Assembly: GCF_014203235.1 (NCBI RefSeq)
Contig: NZ_JACHIN010000003.1
Location: forward strand, 239,590-303,589
Direction: 5' to 3'
Length of the DNA: 64,000 bases
DNA from: Nonomuraea endophytica
GTDB lineage: Bacteria; Actinomycetota; Actinomycetes; Streptosporangiales; Streptosporangiaceae
The notes under the pieces are model-generated. The model was not told the DNA's origin, ran no database searches, and worked only from the letters and a program-made list of their open reading frames with translations. Each line of letters begins with the position of its first letter. Within the stretch, counting starts at the first letter, position 1. Shown here piece after piece: positions 8,989-20,267 of this stretch. The position numbers and the translations under genes were made by a program.

Positions 8989-10110
8989 GTGCGGATCAAC
9001 AGGATGGGCGTGCTCGCCGCCGGCCACGCCAGTGTCGACTTCTACCAGGGCGTCGTCCCGGCCATGGTTCCGTTCCTGGTGGCCGAGCGGCACTACGGCT
9101 ACGTGGCCGCCTCCGGGATCGTGCTGGCCGCCACCCTCCTGTCGTCGGTCGTGCAGCCGCTGTTCGGGGCGATCGCCGACCGGTGGCGGCTGGGCTGGCT
9201 GATCCCGGTGAGCATGCTGGTGACCGGGCTCGGGGTGGGGCTGGCGGGCCCGGCCGGCTCGTACCCGCTGACGTGGCTGGCGATCGCCCTGTCCGGGCTG
9301 GGCGTGGCGGCCTACCATCCCGAGTCGGCGCGGCTGGCCAGGGCGGCCAGCCAGGGCAGCCATGTGGGGATGAGCTGGTTCTCGCTGGGCGGCAACCTCG
9401 GGTTCGCGGTGGCGCCGCTGATGGTCACGCCGTTGCTGGCCTGGGGCGGGCTGGCCGTCTCGCCGCTGCTGGCGGTGCCCGCTGTGCTGGGGTGCCTGGT
9501 CACGGTGGTGGCGATGCGGTCGGTCGGGCGGGGTGGGGGCGCTGGCCGTACGCGGGAGGGGGCGCGTGACGACTGGGCGGCCTTCGTGCGGCTGGCGCTG
9601 GTGATGGGGTTGCGGTCGGTGGGCTACATCGGGCTGAGCACGTTCGTGGCGCTGTACGTGGGCGGGGGAGCGGCGGGCGCGGTCGCGCTGTTCGTGCAGT
9701 TCGCGGGGGGTGCGGCGGGGACGATCCTGGGCGGCCGCCTGGCCACCCGCTACGGGCGGGTGCGGACGTTGCGGCTGGCCTACGCGGCCGCGGTGCCCGC
9801 CGTGGCCGGGGTGGTGCTGGTGCCGGGACCGGCCGTGTTCCTGTTCGTGGCGGCGGCGGGCGTCGCCCTTTACGTCCCGTTCTCGCTGCACGTCACGCTC
9901 GGGCAGGACTACCTGCCCCGCCACGCCGGTACGGCCAGCGGCGTCACCCTGGGCCTGGCGGTGAGTGTGGGCGGCGTCGCCAGCCCGCTGATCGGCGCCC
10001 TGGCCGAGGCCACCTCGTTGCGCCTGGCGCTGGCCACGCTCATCGTGATGCCGTTGCTGGCCTGGTTCCTGTCGCGCCCGCTGAAGGAGCCGGCGATCGT
10101 CCTGCCGTGA
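8989..10110 (+). CDS. MFS transporter, fosmidomycin-resistance (Fsr)-like
   Basis: Major facilitator of 373 residues with about 11-12 hydrophobic helices. The N-terminal HASVDFYQGVVPAMVPF resembles the signature of the Fsr branch, and the loop between TM2 and TM3 contains GAIADRWRLG, a form of the MFS motif A. The start is GTG at 8989 (VRINRMGV), with GAGG just upstream; an ATG follows five codons on. Substrate is not determinable; members of this branch are drug or metabolite exporters. It is divergent from an AraC regulator and followed, 19 bp on, by an alpha/beta hydrolase on the same strand. Confidence 0.82.
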   Translation: MRINRMGVLAAGHASVDFYQGVVPAMVPFLVAERHYGYVAASGIVLAATLLSSVVQPLFGAIADRWRLGWLIPVSMLVTGLGVGLAGPAGSYPLTWLAIALSGLGVAAYHPESARLARAASQGSHVGMSWFSLGGNLGFAVAPLMVTPLLAWGGLAVSPLLAVPAVLGCLVTVVAMRSVGRGGGAGRTREGARDDWAAFVRLALVMGLRSVGYIGLSTFVALYVGGGAAGAVALFVQFAGGAAGTILGGRLATRYGRVRTLRLAYAAAVPAVAGVVLVPGPAVFLFVAAAGVALYVPFSLHVTLGQDYLPRHAGTASGVTLGLAVSVGGVASPLIGALAEATSLRLALATLIVMPLLAWFLSRPLKEPAIVLP

Positions 10111-10129
10111 CCCTTCATATGCTGACGTG

Positions 10130-11002
10130 ATGTCTTTCGTGACCATGGACGACGGTGTCCGGCTGTGGACCGGGACCACCGGGCGGGGCGCGCCCGTCGT
10201 CCTGCTGCACGGCGGTCCCGGCCTGTGGGACTATCTCGGCCCGCTGGCCGCCCTGTTCGGTGACGGCGTCGTCGTGCACCGCTTCGACCAGCGCGGCTGC
10301 GGCCGGTCGGGGCCCTCGGACGAGCAGCGCCTGGACCGCCTGGTCGCCGATCTCGAGATCCTGCGCCGCCACTGGGGGTATGAGCGGTGGGCGGTCGTCG
10401 GCCACTCCTTCGGCGCCACGCTGGCCCTCGCCTACGCCGGGGCGCACCCGGACCGGCTGACGTGGGTGGGCTACCTCAGTGGGACGGGTCTGGGCGACTG
10501 GAGGACGGGCTACCGGGCCGAGCGTGACCGGCGGATGACGGCCGGGCAGCGCGCGCGGCTGGCCGAGCTGGAGTCGCTGCCCGTGCGGAGTCCGGAGCAG
10601 GAGCGGGAGTTCCGCACGCTGGCGTGGTTCACCGACCATGCCGATCGGGATCGGGCCTGGGACTGGGCGGCCGAGGACGCCGCGGCGCCGTACGAGATCA
10701 ACTGGGTGGCCAACCGGCGTCTGGCCGCCGAGGCGGCGGCCCGGCCGGAGGAGGACGTCCGGCGGATCGCGGTGCCGGTCTCGGTCATCCACGGCGCGGG
10801 CGACCCCCGGCCGGTCGGCTCCGTGGCGGCGCTGGCCGGGGCGCTGCCGGACGGCCGGCTGCACGTGCTGGAGGGGGCCGGCCACCATCCCTGGCGGGAA
10901 CGGCCGGGCGAGCTCGGCGAGATTCTGCGGGAGGTTGGGATCCCAGCCCAGGGGAAAAGCTGGGATCCCAGGCCCCCGAGGGGTCCCAGCCCCGGAGGGT
11001 GA
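10130..11002 (+). CDS. alpha/beta hydrolase, proline iminopeptidase-like
   Basis: Serine hydrolase of 290 residues. The oxyanion motif HGGPG (near 25), FDQRGCGRS (near 55) and nucleophile elbow GHSFG (near 92) are those of the proline iminopeptidase / S33 group; an acid and His (AGHHPW) follow near the C-terminus. It is cytoplasmic, and the substrate is unknown. TATGCT lies 6 nt before the ATG at 10130, suggesting a leaderless start (a GTG one codon earlier is in frame). Oddity: the last 20 residues are encoded by a 12-bp perfect inverted repeat that probably doubles as a terminator, so the native C-terminus may be a poorly conserved Pro/Gly tail. Confidence 0.87.
   Translation: MSFVTMDDGVRLWTGTTGRGAPVVLLHGGPGLWDYLGPLAALFGDGVVVHRFDQRGCGRSGPSDEQRLDRLVADLEILRRHWGYERWAVVGHSFGATLALAYAGAHPDRLTWVGYLSGTGLGDWRTGYRAERDRRMTAGQRARLAELESLPVRSPEQEREFRTLAWFTDHADRDRAWDWAAEDAAAPYEINWVANRRLAAEAAARPEEDVRRIAVPVSVIHGAGDPRPVGSVAALAGALPDGRLHVLEGAGHHPWRERPGELGEILREVGIPAQGKSWDPRPPRGPSPGG
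10936..10970. terminator. 12-bp perfect inverted repeat inside the 3' end of the hydrolase gene
   Basis: tgggatcccagc (10936-10947) is matched exactly by gctgggatccca (10959-10970) with an 11-nt loop. Another GC-rich stem (cccagcccc ... ggggctggg region) follows at about 10974-11016. The pair sits between two convergent genes, so a bidirectional intrinsic or structure-stabilising terminator is the likely role. No clear U-tract is present. Confidence 0.55.
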
Positions 11003-11026
11003 CGGGCTGGGGCCCCGGGTCCGGCG

Positions 11027-12496
11027 TCAGGCTCTGACCGGGCGGCCGGGGAAGGCCGTGGTGACGATCTCCGAGTCCCTGACCACGAAGTCGCCGGCGA
11101 CGACGACGTGGACGAAACCGGATGAGCCCTGGGCGGTGTCGGTGTAGGTGGCGCGGTCGGTGACGGTCTCCGGGTCGAAGACGGTGAGGTCGGCGTCGCA
11201 GCCCACCTGTACGCGGCCCTTGCGGAGCATCGCGGGCACACCGGAGCCGACGACGTCGGCGGGCACCAGCGTGCAGCGCCTGATGGCCTCCTGCAGGCCG
11301 AGGACGGCGTTCTCGCGGACGAGGCGGCGCAGCGTGCGGCCGTAGGTGCCGGCCGTACGCGGGTGGGTGACGGCGTCGGGGGCCAGCGGCCAGGCGAGGG
11401 GGTCGGGCGCGCCCGAGCGCCACAGCAGTGGCACGGCGTCGGTGGCGACGGCGGCGTCGGGGAAGGCGAGCGCCCGCTGGATGTAGTCGAAGGCGGCAGG
11501 GTCGTCCTCGTCGAGGAGGTGGACGAACGCGGCGGCTCCCGGGGTGTCGCGGCGGGCGGCGCGCAGGGCCTCCTCGTCGGCCAGGCGGCCCTCGGCGCCG
11601 AGCAGGCCGATGGAGTGGGCGGTCAGTCCGCGCCGGTGCAGGATCTCGGGGGCGAGGAAGGCGGCGCCGACGCCGGTCATGCCGGCGCCGTAGGGGTAGG
11701 CCTCGGTGGTGACGCGCGAGCCTTCGGCGCGGACCTTCTCCACGAGGCCGAGCACCCGGTCCACGTGCCGGATCGAGGTGCTGTTGACGTGGCAGTAGTG
11801 CATGTGGGCGCCGGTCTCGGCGGCGGCGCGCACCACTTCCTCGGCGCCGTCGATGGGCGTGGTGGGGTCCTGCTCGACGAGTTCGCGGGCGTGGGTGTAG
11901 GTCGGCAGGTTGTGGCGGGCGGCCAGCGCGGCCACGGCGAGGTATTCGGACGGGTCCACGCGCGGGGCGTAGCCGACGAGGACGCCGATGCCGAGCGCGC
12001 CGTCGGCGAGGTCGCCTTCCAGCATGGCGAGGATGCGGTCCACGACCGGGCGGGCCGCGGGGCGCTGCCAGTCCTCGTGGCCGATGTGGGCGAGGAACTC
12101 CTCGATGTCGCCACCGGCCTCCAGCCCGAGGAGCACGGCCATGCGGGCGATGCCCCAGGAGGTGGCGAAGCCGTAGTTGAGCGGCCGGCCCTGCTGGGCG
12201 GCCTTGTGGTAGGCGGCGCCGACGGGGTAGGCGCCGGCTTCGAGTTCGAGCACGGTGGTGACGCCGTCGAGGGCCTGCAGGCGGTGCCCGGCGACGTCCA
12301 TGGTGTGGCTGTGCAGGTCGATGAAGCCGGGGCAGACGACCAGGCCGCCGAGGTCGACGCGGGTCGTGCCGGTGAGCGGCGTCGGTGAGACGGCGCGGAT
12401 GACGCCGCCGGTGATGCCGATGTCGCGCACGGCGTCGAGGCCGGTCTCGGGGTCGATGGCCCGGCCGTTGGCGAGGACGAGGTCGTACGCGGTCAC
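11027..12496 (-). CDS. amidohydrolase, N-acyl-D-amino-acid deacylase-like
   Basis: Metal-dependent amidohydrolase of 489 residues. It has the N-terminal small beta-sandwich, the metal motif GFIDLHSH near 60-67, later His residues (YTHARE, HYCHVNS) and a C-terminal YDLVL/ADLTVF sandwich half, all typical of the D-aminoacylase / amidohydrolase-3 group. It is cytosolic and probably cleaves an N-acyl amino acid or related amide. The start GTG at 12496 follows an AAGGAGA site and overlaps the stop of the upstream MFS gene by 4 bp, so transporter and enzyme are translationally coupled and probably act on the same imported compound. Confidence 0.85.
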   Translation of the reverse strand: MTAYDLVLANGRAIDPETGLDAVRDIGITGGVIRAVSPTPLTGTTRVDLGGLVVCPGFIDLHSHTMDVAGHRLQALDGVTTVLELEAGAYPVGAAYHKAAQQGRPLNYGFATSWGIARMAVLLGLEAGGDIEEFLAHIGHEDWQRPAARPVVDRILAMLEGDLADGALGIGVLVGYAPRVDPSEYLAVAALAARHNLPTYTHARELVEQDPTTPIDGAEEVVRAAAETGAHMHYCHVNSTSIRHVDRVLGLVEKVRAEGSRVTTEAYPYGAGMTGVGAAFLAPEILHRRGLTAHSIGLLGAEGRLADEEALRAARRDTPGAAAFVHLLDEDDPAAFDYIQRALAFPDAAVATDAVPLLWRSGAPDPLAWPLAPDAVTHPRTAGTYGRTLRRLVRENAVLGLQEAIRRCTLVPADVVGSGVPAMLRKGRVQVGCDADLTVFDPETVTDRATYTDTAQGSSGFVHVVVAGDFVVRDSEIVTTAFPGRPVRA

Positions 12497-13746
12497 GCGG
12501 TCTCCTTGGTGCCGAAGGTGAACTGTTCCGGGCGTTGCGGGACGATGACGGCGATCAGCGCGGCCAGCACCGTGGTGGCGATGAGCAGGCCGAAGGCGGC
12601 GGTGTAGGAGACCTTGTCGACGAGCAGGCCCATGAGGACGGGGGCGAGCACGCCGGCGACCTGGCCGCCGACGTTGACGACGCCCATGCCGGAGCCGACG
12701 ACGGCGGGCGGCAGCGCGCGGAACGGCATGCCGAGCACGCCCATGGTGGACAGGCCCGCCACGCCCAGGGCGAGCGTCTGGTAGACGGTGAAGCCGATGG
12801 CCGTCTCGGCCTGGAGCATGACCACCAGCAGGAGCGCGGTGAGCAGCAGCAGGGGGATGACGAAGAGCCGGGCGCGGTTGTGGAAGTAGCGGTCGAACAA
12901 CCAGCCGCCGACGAACGTGGTCGCGCACATGACCAGGCTGGGGACGGCGCTCATGAAGCCGGTGCTGATGAGCGAGATGCCGCGTTCCTCCAGCAGGTAG
13001 CTGGGGACCCAGGTCATCATCCCGTAGCCGAGCATGTTGGCGGCGCAGAACAGCGCGGCGAACTTCCACACCGAGGCCGAGCGCAGCACGAGGGACAGGG
13101 GCACGCCCTGGCGTTCGGCGCGGTCGGAGCCGTTGAGGTGGGAGGGCAGCGCGGGTGGCAGCATCTTCCACAGCATGAAGCCGATGATCACTCCGGCGAC
13201 GGCGGTGACCCAGAAGGTGTGCCGCCAGCCGAGCAGGAGGATGAGGGGCGCCACGATGAGCGGGGCCACGCCGGCGCCGAGCTGGTTGGCGGCCAGCATC
13301 GACCCGGCGGCCGTGGCGCGGCTCTCGGGGGTGGTGCGTTCGGCCATGGCCTTGAACGAGGCGCCGGGGAACAGTCCCTGGCCGACGCCGAACAACGCCC
13401 TGATGACCAGCAGCGCCCCCAGGCCCCAGGCCAGGCCGGTGAGCGCGGTGAAGATCGACCACAGCACGAGGGAGACCATGAGCTGGCGGCGGGCGCCGTA
13501 GCGGTCGGCGAGGATGCCGCCGGGCACCTGGCACAGCAGGTAGACCAGGGAGAAGACGGTGATGAGCCAGCCTTGCTCGGTCTTGCTGAGGTCGTACTCG
13601 GCCCCGATGAACGGCAGGGCGACCGCCATCATGACGCGGTCGATGTAGTCGATCACCCACACGCCCATGAGCAGGCCGACGGTCAGCGCGGCGGTCTTGC
13701 GCACCTGCGTCGATGTCATGGTGCCGGTGGTTTCGGCCAGTCCCAT
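12493..13746 (-). CDS. MFS transporter, anion:cation symporter (ACS)-like
   Basis: Permease of 417 residues with about 12 helices. The first helices ([20 protein letters not shown]) and [12 protein letters not shown] motif A after TM2 fit the ACS family, which moves organic anions such as hexuronates, sialate or phthalate. Its start is ATG at 13746 after a clear GGAGGA site. It is coupled by a GTGA overlap to the amidohydrolase, suggesting uptake of an N-acylated or carboxylated substrate for that enzyme. It is divergent from hisD across 173 bp, and no dedicated regulator is adjacent. Confidence 0.85.
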   Translation of the reverse strand: MGLAETTGTMTSTQVRKTAALTVGLLMGVWVIDYIDRVMMAVALPFIGAEYDLSKTEQGWLITVFSLVYLLCQVPGGILADRYGARRQLMVSLVLWSIFTALTGLAWGLGALLVIRALFGVGQGLFPGASFKAMAERTTPESRATAAGSMLAANQLGAGVAPLIVAPLILLLGWRHTFWVTAVAGVIIGFMLWKMLPPALPSHLNGSDRAERQGVPLSLVLRSASVWKFAALFCAANMLGYGMMTWVPSYLLEERGISLISTGFMSAVPSLVMCATTFVGGWLFDRYFHNRARLFVIPLLLLTALLLVVMLQAETAIGFTVYQTLALGVAGLSTMGVLGMPFRALPPAVVGSGMGVVNVGGQVAGVLAPVLMGLLVDKVSYTAAFGLLIATTVLAALIAVIVPQRPEQFTFGTKETA

Positions 13747-13906
13747 GCGGGTGGTTCCTCCTGGGCCTCGGATCGCTTTGGGTAACCCTCCGCCTCCTGC
13801 CCGCGTTTGTGCTTCGTGCTGGACCACCAAGTCGTCGGCCACGCGCTGTGCTGGCGTACAAACCGTCCGCATCGTGGACGATACGGGGATGGGCTGCGGG
13901 ACTCCG

Positions 13907-13912
13907 TAGACT
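13907..13912 (+). promoter_or_regulatory. candidate -10 element for a leaderless his operon transcript
   Basis: TAGACT lies 7 nt before the GTG of hisD at 13920. That places transcription initiation at or next to the start codon. The purine-rich AGGGAGG between the two is too close to the GTG for normal Shine-Dalgarno use. No convincing -35 element is seen. Confidence 0.45.
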
Positions 13913-13919
13913 AGGGAGG

Positions 13920-16883
<2,964 letters not shown>

Positions 16884-16887
<4 letters not shown>

Positions 16888-17039
16888 GCGAGAACATGAT
16901 CGCTTATGCGATGGTGTTCATCGGGCTCTTCCTGTTCGGCGGGGTGTTCTCGCTGTTCAAGCAGGGGCTGAAGCTCGGTGCGGTGTTCTGCGCCCTCGGC
17001 GGCGTCATGGCGATCACGGCGGGGGTGCTGTGGTGGTGA
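16884..17039 (+). CDS. 51-residue two-helix membrane protein in the his operon
   Basis: Tiny membrane protein (51 residues) between hisB and hisH. Two hydrophobic segments (about 6-24 and 31-50) are joined by a short basic loop (FKQGLKLG) and the protein ends in two Trp residues. It shares ATGA with the hisB stop and its TGA lies inside the GTGA start of hisH, so it is translationally locked into the operon. From memory a small gene in this position also occurs in other actinobacterial his operons; its function is unknown. It has no catalytic motif; a regulatory or assembly peptide is possible. Confidence 0.72.
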
Positions 17040-17665
17040 GCAAGAACGTCGTGGTGCTCGACTACGGCTCCGGCAACCTGCGCTCCGCCGAGCGCGCGCT
17101 GGCCAGGACCGGCGCCCAGGTGACGGTGACCGCCGACTACGACACGGCGCTGAACGCCGAAGGGCTGGTCGTGCCCGGGGTGGGCGCGTTCGCGGCGTGC
17201 ATGGCCGGGCTCAAGGGCGTGCGCGGCGACGAGATCGTCGGGCGCAGGCTCGCCGGCGGCCGGCCGGTGCTGGGCATCTGCGTCGGCATGCAGGTGCTGT
17301 TCGCGCGGGGTGTGGAGCACGGCGTGGAGACCGAGGGCTGCGGCGAGTGGCCGGGCACGGTCGAGCGGCTGGAGGCGCCGGTCCTGCCGCACATGGGCTG
17401 GAACACCGTCAAGGTGCCCGATGGCAGCGTGCTGTTCGCCGGGATCGAGGAGGAGCGCTTCTACTTCGTGCACTCCTACGGCGTACGCGAGTGGGAACTG
17501 GTGCCCGGCGACGGCTTCGGCCAGCCGCTGGTCACCTGGGCCGAGCACGGCGTGCCGTTCGTGGCCGCCGTGGAAAACGGGCCGCTCATGGCCGCCCAGT
17601 TCCACCCGGAGAAGTCCGGGGACGCGGGAGCCGCCCTGCTCAAGAACTGGGCCGGCACCCTGTGA
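17036..17665 (+). CDS. hisH: imidazole glycerol phosphate synthase, glutaminase subunit
   Basis: Class-I glutamine amidotransferase of 209 residues that feeds ammonia to HisF. Catalytic residues are visible: Cys in GICVGMQ and His-Glu in QFHPEKSG, with VLDYGSGNL at the N-terminus. The start is GTG 17036, overlapping the preceding small gene by 4 bp. HisF is encoded four genes downstream rather than adjacent. Confidence 0.96.
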   Translation: MSKNVVVLDYGSGNLRSAERALARTGAQVTVTADYDTALNAEGLVVPGVGAFAACMAGLKGVRGDEIVGRRLAGGRPVLGICVGMQVLFARGVEHGVETEGCGEWPGTVERLEAPVLPHMGWNTVKVPDGSVLFAGIEEERFYFVHSYGVREWELVPGDGFGQPLVTWAEHGVPFVAAVENGPLMAAQFHPEKSGDAGAALLKNWAGTL

Positions 17666-17672
17666 ACACGCG

Positions 17673-18002
17673 GTGAGCAAGGAACGTGCGCGGCGGCGCG
17701 CCGTGCGCGAGGCCGAGCGCGCGCAGGCGATGCGGCGCAACGAGGTACGGCAGGCGCGGGCGGCGCGCCGCCGTGCCCGCCTCGGCCGGCTGGTTCCCCG
17801 GCCGGTGCGCTTCGCCCGCCAGGGCGGCCTGCTGGCCCGCCGCCATCGTGTCCAGAACGCCGTCGTGATCGGCGTCTTCCTGCTCGTGCAACTGCTGGTG
17901 TGGCTGATCTGGCGGGCGCCGGCGGTGAGTTTCGGCGTGCTCGTCTTCTCGGTGTTGTTCGTCCCTGTCTTCGTGACCCTTGCCTTCAACCGGAGGATCT
18001 GA
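17673..18002 (+). CDS. small basic membrane protein in the his operon
   Basis: Protein of 109 residues. The first 55 are extremely basic (runs of Arg with Ala/Glu, likely a cytosolic helical or nucleic-acid/phospholipid-contacting tail); the rest contains two hydrophobic segments (about 60-80 and 85-104). It lies between hisH and priA; its stop abuts the ATG of priA with no gap, consistent with coupling. The start GTG 17673 lies 7 bp after hisH. I recognise no family and assign no function. Confidence 0.65.
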   Translation: MSKERARRRAVREAERAQAMRRNEVRQARAARRRARLGRLVPRPVRFARQGGLLARRHRVQNAVVIGVFLLVQLLVWLIWRAPAVSFGVLVFSVLFVPVFVTLAFNRRI

Positions 18003-18725
18003 ATGTCGCTTGTGTTGCTCCCGGCCGTGGACGTGGTGGGCGGCCAGGCCGTACGCCTGGTTCAGGGTGAGGCCGGAACCGAAACCGGCTACGGCGACCC
18101 GCTCGCCGCCGCGCTGGCCTGGCAGGAGGCGGGTGCGGAGTGGATCCACCTGGTGGATCTCGACGCCGCCTTCGGCCGGGGCAGCAACCACGCGCAGATC
18201 GCCGAGGTCATCGAGCGGCTGGAGGTGAACGTGGAGCTGTCGGGCGGCATCCGCGACGACGAGTCGCTGAAGGCGGCGCTGGCCACCGGCTGCCGCCGGG
18301 TCAACATCGGCACCGCCGCGCTGGAGAACCCGGACTGGTGCCGGAAGATCATCGCCGAGCACGGCGACAAGATCGCGGTCGGCCTCGACGTGCGCGGCAC
18401 CACGATCGCCACCCGGGGCTGGACGAAGGAGGCCGGCGACCTGTGGCAGACGCTCGAACGGCTGGAGGCCGACGGCTGCCCGCGTTACGTGGTGACCGAC
18501 GTGACCAAGGACGGCACGCTGCGCGGCCCGAACCTGGAGCTGCTGCGCGAGTTCTGCTCGCGCACCGAGCGGCCGGTCGTGGCCAGCGGCGGCGTCTCCA
18601 GCCTCGATGACCTGGTGGCGTTGTCCGGCCTGGTGTCGCAGGGGCTGGAGGGCGCCATCGTGGGCCGGGCGCTCTACGCCCGGGCGTTCACGCTGGAGAA
18701 CGCGCTGGATGCGGTCCGCGTTTAG
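18003..18725 (+). CDS. priA: bifunctional phosphoribosyl isomerase A (HisA/TrpF)
   Basis: Beta/alpha-barrel isomerase of 240 residues. General acid/base Asp residues are seen in [14 protein letters not shown] (Asp10) and [13 protein letters not shown]; phosphate loops [11 protein letters not shown] and [11 protein letters not shown] are intact. In actinobacteria this enzyme performs both the ProFAR isomerase step of histidine synthesis and the PRA isomerase step of tryptophan synthesis. The bifunctional reading is supported here by the absence of trpF from the trp cluster 12 kb downstream. It starts at the ATG directly after the preceding stop. Confidence 0.94.
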   Translation: MSLVLLPAVDVVGGQAVRLVQGEAGTETGYGDPLAAALAWQEAGAEWIHLVDLDAAFGRGSNHAQIAEVIERLEVNVELSGGIRDDESLKAALATGCRRVNIGTAALENPDWCRKIIAEHGDKIAVGLDVRGTTIATRGWTKEAGDLWQTLERLEADGCPRYVVTDVTKDGTLRGPNLELLREFCSRTERPVVASGGVSSLDDLVALSGLVSQGLEGAIVGRALYARAFTLENALDAVRV

Positions 18726-18744
18726 TTCGTTGGGAGGGGGCGTG

Positions 18745-19149
18745 ATGGGCAGCGTGAGCATGGAAAGAACCGGGACGAGGGTGTTCTCGGGCGGAATCTG
18801 GGAGGAGCGCTACGGCTACGCGAGAGCCGTGGTCGTGGGCGACCGGGTGGTCGTCTCCGGCTGCACGGCCACCGTCGACGGCGAGGTCCAGCACGTCGGC
18901 GATCCCTACTGGCAGAGCATGACGGCGATGAGCATCGCCCTGGAGGCGGTCGAGGCGGGTGGGCTGACCCGCGACGACGTCGTCATGGTTCGGTACTACG
19001 TCGTCGAGCACCGCCACTTCGACCAGGTCGGCTCCGCGATCGCCGAGGTGTTCGGCCGGGTGCGGCCGGCGTGCACGGGCGTACGGGTGGCCGGACTGGT
19101 CGACCCGCGGATGCTGGTCGAGATCGAGATCGAGGCGCAGAGAGCATGA
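18745..19149 (+). CDS. RidA family (YjgF/YER057c/UK114) protein
   Basis: Small enzyme of 134 residues with the Rid fold: [35 protein letters not shown] and, near the end, the conserved Arg and Cys region [12 protein letters not shown] followed by LVEIEIEA. RidA proteins hydrolyse reactive enamines/imines released by PLP enzymes. It sits between priA and hisF, a placement shared, from memory, with other actinobacteria. Start is ATG 18745 behind GGGAGGGGG (GTG 18742 one codon earlier also fits). It overlaps the hisF ATG by 4 bp. Confidence 0.87.
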   Translation: MGSVSMERTGTRVFSGGIWEERYGYARAVVVGDRVVVSGCTATVDGEVQHVGDPYWQSMTAMSIALEAVEAGGLTRDDVVMVRYYVVEHRHFDQVGSAIAEVFGRVRPACTGVRVAGLVDPRMLVEIEIEAQRA

Positions 19150-19910
19150 CGGTCGCGGTACGAGTCATCCCGTGTCTGGACGTGGACGCGGGACGCGTGG
19201 TCAAGGGCGTCAACTTCGAGAACCTGCGCGACGCGGGCGACCCTGTCGAGCTGGCGCGGCGCTATGACGCCGAGGGCGCCGACGAGCTCACCTTCCTCGA
19301 CATCACCGCTTCGTCGGGTGAGCGGGAGACGATGCTCGACGTGGTCCGCAGGACCGCCGAGCAGGTGTTCATCCCGCTGACCGTGGGCGGCGGCATCCGC
19401 GCGGTCGAGGACGTCAACCGGCTGCTGCGGGCGGGCGCGGACAAGGTGTCGCTGAACACCGCCGCGATCGCCCGTCCCGAACTGCTGACGGAGTGCTCGC
19501 GCCGCTTCGGCGCGCAGTGCGTGGTGCTGTCGGTGGACGCGCGGCGTGCTCCCGGTACGGCCAGCGGCTTCGAGGTCACCACCCACGGCGGCCGCCGGGG
19601 CACCGGGATCGACGCCGTCGAGTGGGCGGCCCGCGGCGAGGAACTGGGCGTGGGCGAGATCCTGCTCAACTCGATGGACGGCGACGGCACCCTGGACGGC
19701 TACGACCTGGAGATGATCCGGGCCGTGCGAGCCGCGGTCCGGGTCCCGGTGATCGCCAGCGGCGGCGCCGGCCGGCTGGAGGACTTCCCGCCGGCGGTAG
19801 CGGAGGGCGCCGACGCGGTGCTGGCGGCCTCGGTGTTCCACTTCGGCACGCTGAAGATCTCCGAGGTCAAGGACACTCTGCGGACGGCGGGATACCCCGT
19901 CCGGGGATAA
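19146..19910 (+). CDS. hisF: imidazole glycerol phosphate synthase, cyclase subunit
   Basis: Barrel enzyme of 254 residues that condenses ammonia from HisH with PRFAR to yield IGP and AICAR. Catalytic Asp residues in [16 protein letters not shown] (Asp12) and [13 protein letters not shown], and the phosphate motifs [10 protein letters not shown] and [11 protein letters not shown], are present. It overlaps the RidA gene by 4 bp and ends the coupled run that began at hisD. No hisG or hisE lies in the window. Confidence 0.97.
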   Translation: MTVAVRVIPCLDVDAGRVVKGVNFENLRDAGDPVELARRYDAEGADELTFLDITASSGERETMLDVVRRTAEQVFIPLTVGGGIRAVEDVNRLLRAGADKVSLNTAAIARPELLTECSRRFGAQCVVLSVDARRAPGTASGFEVTTHGGRRGTGIDAVEWAARGEELGVGEILLNSMDGDGTLDGYDLEMIRAVRAAVRVPVIASGGAGRLEDFPPAVAEGADAVLAASVFHFGTLKISEVKDTLRTAGYPVRG

Positions 19911-19918
19911 CTGGCGGT

Positions 19919-20233
19919 ATGACCGCTAACAACCCGGTGGTGGCGGCGTTCGTCGCCGCCATCAACGAAGGTGACAAGGCGGCGTTCGAGGCGCTTCTGG
20001 CCCCGGACGCCACCATGTCCGACGACGGTTCCGACCGCGACCTCGGCCAGTGGACCGAGCGGGAGATCTTCTCGGCCGGTGGCCATTTCACCGTCGAGTC
20101 GCAGGAGCCGGACGGGCTGTCGATGCTCGCCCGGTTCCGCAACGACACGTGGGGCGAGATGAAGACCCGCTGGCGCTTCACCCTCACCCCGGACGGCTCG
20201 AAGATCCAGCGCTTCGAGACCGGCCAGGCATAG
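19919..20233 (+). CDS. NTF2/SnoaL-like small protein
   Basis: Protein of 104 residues with the cone-fold pattern of SnoaL/nuclear-transport-factor-2-like proteins: NNPVVAAFVAAINEGDKAAFEALLAPDATMSDDG at the start (split here by eye into helix-helix-strand) and a C-terminal beta half with WRFTLTPDG and IQRFETGQA. Function cannot be assigned; such proteins are often ketosteroid-isomerase-like binders. It starts 8 bp after hisF, so it is probably the last gene of the operon. Confidence 0.7.
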   Translation: MTANNPVVAAFVAAINEGDKAAFEALLAPDATMSDDGSDRDLGQWTEREIFSAGGHFTVESQEPDGLSMLARFRNDTWGEMKTRWRFTLTPDGSKIQRFETGQA

Positions 20234-20267
20234 AGAGCGCCTTCAGGTCCTGAAGGCACGTGCGGGG

